Assembly: GCA_026770025.1 (NCBI GenBank)
Contig: JAMXDE010000007.1
Span: 1,550,001-1,614,000, forward strand
Length of the DNA: 64,000 nt
Source: Craspedostauros australis
Taxonomy: Eukaryota; Bacillariophyta; Bacillariophyceae; Mastogloiales; Achnanthaceae
Direction: 5' to 3'
Positions within the stretch are counted from its first letter, which is position 1, and each line of letters starts with the position of its first letter. Of the stretch, positions 58,771 through 64,000 are shown one piece after another. Both the position numbers and the translations under genes were made by a program. The notes beneath the pieces were generated by a model, which was given only the letters and a program-made list of their open reading frames with translations, did no database searches and was not told where the DNA came from.

Positions 58771-61700
58771 ATGTCTCTGCCATCTGATACTCCACGGGCA
58801 GAGCTCGACTCACACGCGGATACTTGTTGTTTTGGCGACACTGCGTACATCGTGCATCACACCGATCAAACCGTCACTGCAACCCCTTTTATTGACTCGC
58901 TTGGGTCCATCGATAATGCACCAATCGTCACAGCTGCGATGGCATACGATGATCCAATTACATATCAAACATTCATTCTTTTCTTTCCACAATCGATCTA
59001 CTTTCCTCGTCTTGAACATCCTTTGTTGTGCCCCAACCAAATGAGGGCTGCGGGTATAGTCGTGAATGATGTTCCTCTGCTCATGATCAAGGAGCACGAA
59101 CGGAAGCCGGAAGACCACTCTGTGGTCTCATCCGACAACGACCTACACATCCCTCTACGATTGCAAGGCACTGTATCCTACTTCCACATGAGGAAGCCAA
59201 CACAACAAGAAGTCCAATCCGATCGTGACTGTATACACATCATGATGACACAAGAGGCCACATGGGACCCATCCCAGTGGTCGTCAGGGGACGACGAAGA
59301 CGCCATTCGAGCGTCTCTTTCATCACAACGAACCATATCGTTCATTAACATCCACGGTACACACACATCCAATCGAAAGGGGACTATCACACCCGATATC
59401 CTCGCACAACGCTGGCGCATCGGAACGGAAGCCGCTGCACGTACCCTGGACGCAACAACACAATTGGCCGTTCGCGACTTTCGTCACTCATCAGGAACAC
59501 GCCGTCTCAATCCTTACGCCATGCAACTACGATATCGTCGGCTCAACACCCAACTTTACGCCGACACCATGCACGCAAAGACCAAGTCGATTCGTGGCAA
59601 TAAATGCGCCATGATCTATTGCACACCGTTTCACTGGGTCCGGGTGTACCCAATGGCGGAACGTAAGGAAGCACACCGTACACTTGACGAACTATTTCGC
59701 GATCACGGCATCCCACACACCATCATTCCTGACAATGCCAAGGAGCTCGTCGCTGGCGAATTCCGTCGCAAACTACACAAAGCACAAGTTTCCATTCGAC
59801 CGATCGAAGCATACATCCACAATCAGAACAAAGCAGAAGCAACCATCCGTGAGCTTCGGCGCCATTATCGACGGCTGATGACCTCGACCGATACACCAGA
59901 GTACTTGTGGGACTACTGCTTCGAATACTGTGCCGAGATACGCAGTCACACTGCACTCGCCATCCATGATCTTCACGGCGAGACACCGGCCACCATCTTG
60001 TCCGGTGACACTGCTGACATCTCCCACATTGCTGAATTCGGCTGGTTTGACTTCGTGTGGTATATTAACATCCAGGACGCATCCATGAACGTCAAGCAAC
60101 TTGGTCGATACCTTGGGCCAAGTCGCTCTGTTGGTGATGCAATGTGCTCGTACATCCTCACTGCCAATGGCGTTGTTGTCTCCAAATCCTCTGTTTTGCC
60201 TCTCTCTCACGACGATACACACAGCGACGTCATCACACACAAATGCAATGAATTCATGGATACACTTCGATCCAAATGGAAGCAACGAATGGAGGGCATC
60301 ACAATCGACGACGATGGCGACGACGTTGATGATACTGCAGAAGACATCGCCATACTACAGAACACCGAACCATTGGAACAAATCATGGAACCAGACGATG
60401 TTGACAGTGCAACCTTCGACAAATACATCGCAACTAAAGTCATTCTACCGACAGGGGACGAAATGCAACATGGAACAGTCAAACAACGAAAACGAGACAC
60501 AGAAGGCAACCTCATCGGCCGCTCTCATCCGAACCCTATGCTTGACACCGCCCAATACGAAGTCGAATTCATTGATGGACACCACGAGGTGTTCAGCGCC
60601 AATCAAATCGCGGAGAATATCTACGCGCGTATCGATGACGACGGATACACGACTGTGCTGATGGACGAAATCATCGACCACAAACGCTTGCCATCTGTTT
60701 CTTCTCCTTCTCCTCATTCCAAATCTACAAAAGGCTGGAAGCTCTGCATACGATGGAAGGACGGGTCCACATCCTGGATCCACCTACGCGACGCAAAAGA
60801 AGCCGATCCAGTACGCGTTGCCGAATACGCTGCAGATAACAAGCTCGTCAACGAACCTGCATTCAAGTGGTGGGTGCCACACACCCTACGCAAACGACAA
60901 CGCATCATCACGGCAACGAAGCGGCGACACGTCCGAAAGAACGAGATGTTTGGCGTGGAGCTCCCTACCTCCGTGCGTCATGCGCTTGCAATCGATGCAG
61001 CTACAGGCACGGATCTGTGGCGACAGGCCATCGCGAAAGAAATGAAGGCCGTGCGACCTGCATTCGACATCAAGGAACTGGACACTCCTGATCCCGTGGG
61101 CTACCAATACATGGAATGCCACATGATATTCGCTGTCAAGGTGGACCTCACAAGAAAGGCGCGACTTGTCGCTGGGGGACACATGACGGAGGCACCTGCA
61201 ACAATCACATACGCGAGTGTGGTGTCACGCGAAAGCGTGCGCATTGCGTTTTTGATCGCCGCACTCAATGACCTGGATATCCTCGCTGCGGATGTCCAGA
61301 ACGCTTACCTCAATGCTCCATGTCGGGAACGCATATACACACGATGTGGTCCGGAATTCGGATCCGACCAGGGGAAGATCGCAATCATTTGTCGGGCCCT
61401 GTACGGATTGAAGTCGAGTGGAGCAGCATGGAGAGCACACTTGGCAGAGACACTGCGCGATTCGTTGGGATTCACATCCTGCCGTGCCGACAGCGACGTC
61501 TGGATGAAGCCTGCTGTTGCGAGCAATGGGTCAGAATATTACGAATACGTGCTCGTGTACACCGACGATATCCTTGCTGTATCCAAACAACCGCGACGCA
61601 TCCTTGATGCGATTGACTCACACTTTTTCCTCAAACCGAGTTCCATTGGCCCCCCAACAACGTATCTTGGATCCACCATCTCACAATTCCACCTTACTGC

Positions 61701-62637
61701 CGATCCGTCACGCCCCAAATGGAGCATGGGATCACAAGAATACATCAAGTCCGCTCTCAAGATCGTCACCAAATACCTCAACGAACACAATCTGCGACTC
61801 AAGACAAAAGCACCCAGCGTCCTACCGAACAAGTATCGACCGGAATTGGATGGATCACAATTGTGTGACGCCGAACAAATGACATTCTACCAGCAACTCA
61901 TCGGTATACTGCGCTGGACTGTGGAACTTGGACGAATCGACATTTGCTGCGAGACCTCGATGATGGCATCGTACTGTGTTGCGCCACGAATTGGTCACTT
62001 GCATGCTCTCTTTCATATGTTCGCATACCTCAAATCTCACGATCGTTCTCGCCTTGTTTTTGATGATGCATACATTGACAAACCGCCTGTGATGCAACCC
62101 AACTGGAACGATTTCTACCCTGACGCTCATGAGCAATTGCCTGCTGACATGCCACCGCCGCGCGGAAAGGAGGTTCAAATGACGTGCTTTGTTGATGCTG
62201 ATCATGCAGGTGATCGCGTCACGCGACGCTCACGCACTGGTGTGCTTTTATTCCTGAATACATCACCGATACTATGGTACAGCAAGAAACAGAACAGCAT
62301 TGAGACATCCACATTCGGCAGCGAGTTCACGGCACTCAAAGTCGCAACCGAGATCATCATCGGCATGAGATACAAACTCCGCATGATGGGCATTCCACTG
62401 GATGGCCCGGCGGACGTACGGGTCGACAATCAGAGTGTAGTATACAACTCCTCACTACCAGAATCACAATTGCGGAAGAAAGCCAATGCCATCGCATATC
62501 ACTTCGTCCGAGAAAGCATTGCTGCGGGCATCTTGGTGGTCCAACATGAACCATCGGAAACCAATCTGTCCGACATGCTCACGAAACAACAACCAGGACC
62601 GAGACGAAAAGAACAAGCACAACGGGTCCTCTTTTGA
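58771..62637 (+). CDS. Element 3 Pol: protease, integrase, RT, RNase H (1288 aa)
   Basis: In the same frame as Gag, 36 bases after the Gag TGA. It starts at ATG 58771 or is reached by read-through. Protease ELDSHADTC (about 12-20) lies near the N terminus. The integrase has YADTMHAKTK, IIPDNAKEL and NQNKAEATIREL blocks, which carry the D-D-E positions. A long linker with acidic runs follows. RT has AADVQNAYLNAPC and the polymerase box LVYTDDILA, a Y-T-D-D variant that keeps both Asp. RNase H shows TCFVDADHAGD, STFGSEFTAL and VRVDNQSVV. It ends 173 bases before the 3' LTR. No internal stop or frameshift was found in 3.9 kb. Confidence 0.93.
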   Translation: MSLPSDTPRAELDSHADTCCFGDTAYIVHHTDQTVTATPFIDSLGSIDNAPIVTAAMAYDDPITYQTFILFFPQSIYFPRLEHPLLCPNQMRAAGIVVNDVPLLMIKEHERKPEDHSVVSSDNDLHIPLRLQGTVSYFHMRKPTQQEVQSDRDCIHIMMTQEATWDPSQWSSGDDEDAIRASLSSQRTISFINIHGTHTSNRKGTITPDILAQRWRIGTEAAARTLDATTQLAVRDFRHSSGTRRLNPYAMQLRYRRLNTQLYADTMHAKTKSIRGNKCAMIYCTPFHWVRVYPMAERKEAHRTLDELFRDHGIPHTIIPDNAKELVAGEFRRKLHKAQVSIRPIEAYIHNQNKAEATIRELRRHYRRLMTSTDTPEYLWDYCFEYCAEIRSHTALAIHDLHGETPATILSGDTADISHIAEFGWFDFVWYINIQDASMNVKQLGRYLGPSRSVGDAMCSYILTANGVVVSKSSVLPLSHDDTHSDVITHKCNEFMDTLRSKWKQRMEGITIDDDGDDVDDTAEDIAILQNTEPLEQIMEPDDVDSATFDKYIATKVILPTGDEMQHGTVKQRKRDTEGNLIGRSHPNPMLDTAQYEVEFIDGHHEVFSANQIAENIYARIDDDGYTTVLMDEIIDHKRLPSVSSPSPHSKSTKGWKLCIRWKDGSTSWIHLRDAKEADPVRVAEYAADNKLVNEPAFKWWVPHTLRKRQRIITATKRRHVRKNEMFGVELPTSVRHALAIDAATGTDLWRQAIAKEMKAVRPAFDIKELDTPDPVGYQYMECHMIFAVKVDLTRKARLVAGGHMTEAPATITYASVVSRESVRIAFLIAALNDLDILAADVQNAYLNAPCRERIYTRCGPEFGSDQGKIAIICRALYGLKSSGAAWRAHLAETLRDSLGFTSCRADSDVWMKPAVASNGSEYYEYVLVYTDDILAVSKQPRRILDAIDSHFFLKPSSIGPPTTYLGSTISQFHLTADPSRPKWSMGSQEYIKSALKIVTKYLNEHNLRLKTKAPSVLPNKYRPELDGSQLCDAEQMTFYQQLIGILRWTVELGRIDICCETSMMASYCVAPRIGHLHALFHMFAYLKSHDRSRLVFDDAYIDKPPVMQPNWNDFYPDAHEQLPADMPPPRGKEVQMTCFVDADHAGDRVTRRSRTGVLLFLNTSPILWYSKKQNSIETSTFGSEFTALKVATEIIIGMRYKLRMMGIPLDGPADVRVDNQSVVYNSSLPESQLRKKANAIAYHFVRESIAAGILVVQHEPSETNLSDMLTKQQPGPRRKEQAQRVLF

Positions 62638-62810
62638 CCTCGGCGCTGCGCAACAGTACCCAAGGGTGGTCAATCATGGGCTCTGCTCATGGTTGATGGG
62701 CTGAGCGCCCTGTGGTGTCCACATGTGGGGCATGCAGCAGGTACATCCCGAATGCAACCAAAATGTGACGATACGACGGCTAGCACAGCCACCGCGCATC
62801 GAGGGGACCA

Positions 62811-62982
62811 AACCGGGATATGTATGAAACCGTTGAAACGACGTTACACGATAGCCGCCATTACCAATCATGGACAACACAGCAATGAGACAACTGCACT
62901 GACGTATACGACATCGATAAGACTCATAATCTGCATCTTTACTCTTTTCACTCTAAATCGGTTTCACGTGTGTCGTAACTTG
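62811..62982 (+). repeat. 3' LTR of copia element 3
   Basis: 172 bp identical by eye to the 5' copy. Preceded by the purine tract gaggggacc and followed by cattcattcattcatt. Confidence 0.85.
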
Positions 62983-64000
62983 CATTCATTCATTCATTCA
63001 TTCTCAGCACAATCTCACCTCGCTGATGCTGCGGGTGAAGATGCTGCGTCTGCAGAGAAGAATAGCAACAGCAGCCTGTTGGCCACAACGCCGAGTATCG
63101 CACTTGCACCCTCCGAATCCTCAACTTCCTGCAACCGTCACATCCGATTGCCAAAGACGCCACCGGGAACAGAGGCCAGCAACATGCATGTTGCCAACTG
63201 CTGTGCACGGTGGTTCCGTGGTGTGTCGATTCTCATTTTGAGACGAGGAGTGCGACGATGGAACATAGCAGAAGCCGATCCTCATCGACCTTTCCTGTCG
63301 GAAACGCTTCGAAGGACACCAATGCCAACGTCGCGGTCGCATCGGCCGTCGTTCAAAGTGCTCCAAAGCAACCCGAGCTTTCGCGCACCGATCTTCAGTC
63401 GATGCAAAATCGCGGGCGTTGCGTGGTGTTGCTGCCATTGTCACGGAACCTGTGAGGAAAGCAACGCCACCTTCTTCGGATTGAACACCAAGGGCCCATC
63501 CGGTCGAATCGCTCAGCCAATTGCTGCCGACGCTGATCGAACGCGTCCCGAGCATGTCCTCATCTCTGTATGAGACATGATACTTCATTGATGAACGTTT
63601 GCATTGCGTTCCTTTGCTTTGCATCGACTTGTCATCCGTGCTGGACGATGCTGGACCGGAAAACGTTGCGGCTTGGCGGTTTGGGTTGGCTGGCATTCAG
63701 TCTTGTGACGTTGAATCACGAATATGGAAATCCGTAGACTTAACATAAGACTAGAATAGTCCTTGCTGTGGAACCCAATCCTCAAATCTGCTGCGACGCA
63801 CCCGGTAGCGCTGTTGCAAATGTCCAGATCTCGCCTTCAAGATGCGATCGCATCATGGTTGGTGAGTTCGCTGATGCGATGTCTCCTCTGGAGAGAGAGA
63901 GAGAGAGAGCGAGCAACGTCGCTTCTTCAGCAGCTGTTGATGACATCGGAAGGAGAAAGGATCACACGCAGACATCAATCCGATACCGAGACTGTCGCAA
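62983..64000. other. Right flank of element 3 to the window end
   Basis: About 1 kb. A cattc microsatellite follows the LTR. Several overlapping open frames lie at 63000-63700, the most protein-like starting at ATG 63258. A (ga)n tract lies at 63890-63909. No gene is certain. Confidence 0.4.
63258..63455 (+). CDS. Possible first exon or short ORF (65 codons), doubtful
   Basis: MEHSRSRSSSTFPVG begins a Ser/Arg/Ala-rich frame that stops at TGA 63453-63455. The sequence CCTGTGAGG at the end contains a GTGAGG splice-donor-like site, so it could be a first exon continuing outside the window. The alternative plus and minus frames are also open. Low confidence. Confidence 0.15.
   Translation: MEHSRSRSSSTFPVGNASKDTNANVAVASAVVQSAPKQPELSRTDLQSMQNRGRCVVLLPLSRNL

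Larger units (their letters stand above)
56591..62982 (+). mobile_element. Ty1/copia retrotransposon, element 3 (about 6.4 kb)
   Basis: Direct repeats of 172 bp (56591-56762 and 62811-62982), identical by eye, flank a leader and a copia-type Gag-Pol region. The repeats run from AACCGGG to GTAACTTG; they do not end in TG/CA, and the edges are ambiguous by a few bases because the insertion lies in a cattca-rich tract (cattca at 56585-56590 and 62983-62988). Purine tract gaggggacc precedes the right repeat. The protease motif ELDSHADTC and the NQNKAEATIREL integrase block resemble diatom CoDi-type elements. All parts are in one reading frame, but TAA at 57640 and TGA at 58732 break it into three. 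LTR identity points to a recent insertion. Confidence 0.88.

Overview
This window is nuclear DNA of a eukaryote, most probably a diatom or a closely related stramenopile alga with a secondary plastid. The evidence is short GT-AG introns (about 180-515 bp), genes tightly packed on both strands, three Ty1/copia retrotransposons (two of them with the protease and integrase signatures I associate with diatom CoDi-type elements), a plastid-type bipartite presequence with an A|FAP cleavage site on a Clp chaperone, and single-pass LRR proteins of a kind common in diatoms. Species cannot be fixed from the sequence alone. No CRISPR, operon, convincing tRNA or rRNA was seen.

Layout. 1-7.8 kb, all minus strand: a partial A1 aspartyl protease paralogue that has lost its first catalytic Asp, two paralogous small secreted Ser/Pro/Asp-repeat proteins lying in a diverged tandem duplication, and an intact membrane-anchored aspartyl protease. 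8.8-14.8 kb: housekeeping genes, namely the H/ACA pseudouridine synthase Cbf5/dyskerin, a small two-exon membrane protein and a two-exon aldo/keto reductase with a possible plastid presequence. 16.8-24.6 kb: copia element 1 (plus strand, 793-bp LTRs) inside an older decayed ORF. 24.6-27.4 kb: relics of older elements. 27.4-34.6 kb: copia element 2 (minus strand, 630-bp LTRs identical by eye, one intact 1864-codon polyprotein, 5-bp target duplication).

35.1-42.8 kb: a GT10 fucosyltransferase-like protein, a GT22 GPI mannosyltransferase (SMP3/PIGZ type) and a three-exon, probably plastid-targeted ClpC/ClpB-type AAA+ chaperone. The two glycosyltransferases fit secretory-pathway glycan and GPI-anchor synthesis. 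43.8-51.5 kb: a cluster of three membrane LRR genes (+,-,+), each with one phase-1 intron inside the LRR domain and each ending in the same Cys cluster (C-x-C-C-x-x-C-F/Y-stop). 52.3-56.1 kb: a large acidic, possibly plastid-targeted protein of unknown function and a two-exon four-TM protein resembling the COPI-associated/TVP15 family. 56.6-63.0 kb: copia element 3 (plus strand, about 172-bp LTRs identical by eye), whose Gag and Pol lie in one reading frame interrupted by TAA and TGA.

Ideas most worth following: (i) a possible secreted-protein maturation module pairing an aspartyl protease, a catalytically dead paralogue and repeat proteins that all carry an R-x-L site at the expected mature N terminus; (ii) the shared cytosolic and C-terminal motifs of the LRR cluster; (iii) recoding or fresh mutation in the two copia elements with split frames; (iv) an 83-bp hairpin-forming element present twice, 21.5 kb apart, each time just downstream of an unrelated plus-strand gene. 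Introns and start codons below were placed by eye from splice consensus and protein continuity.
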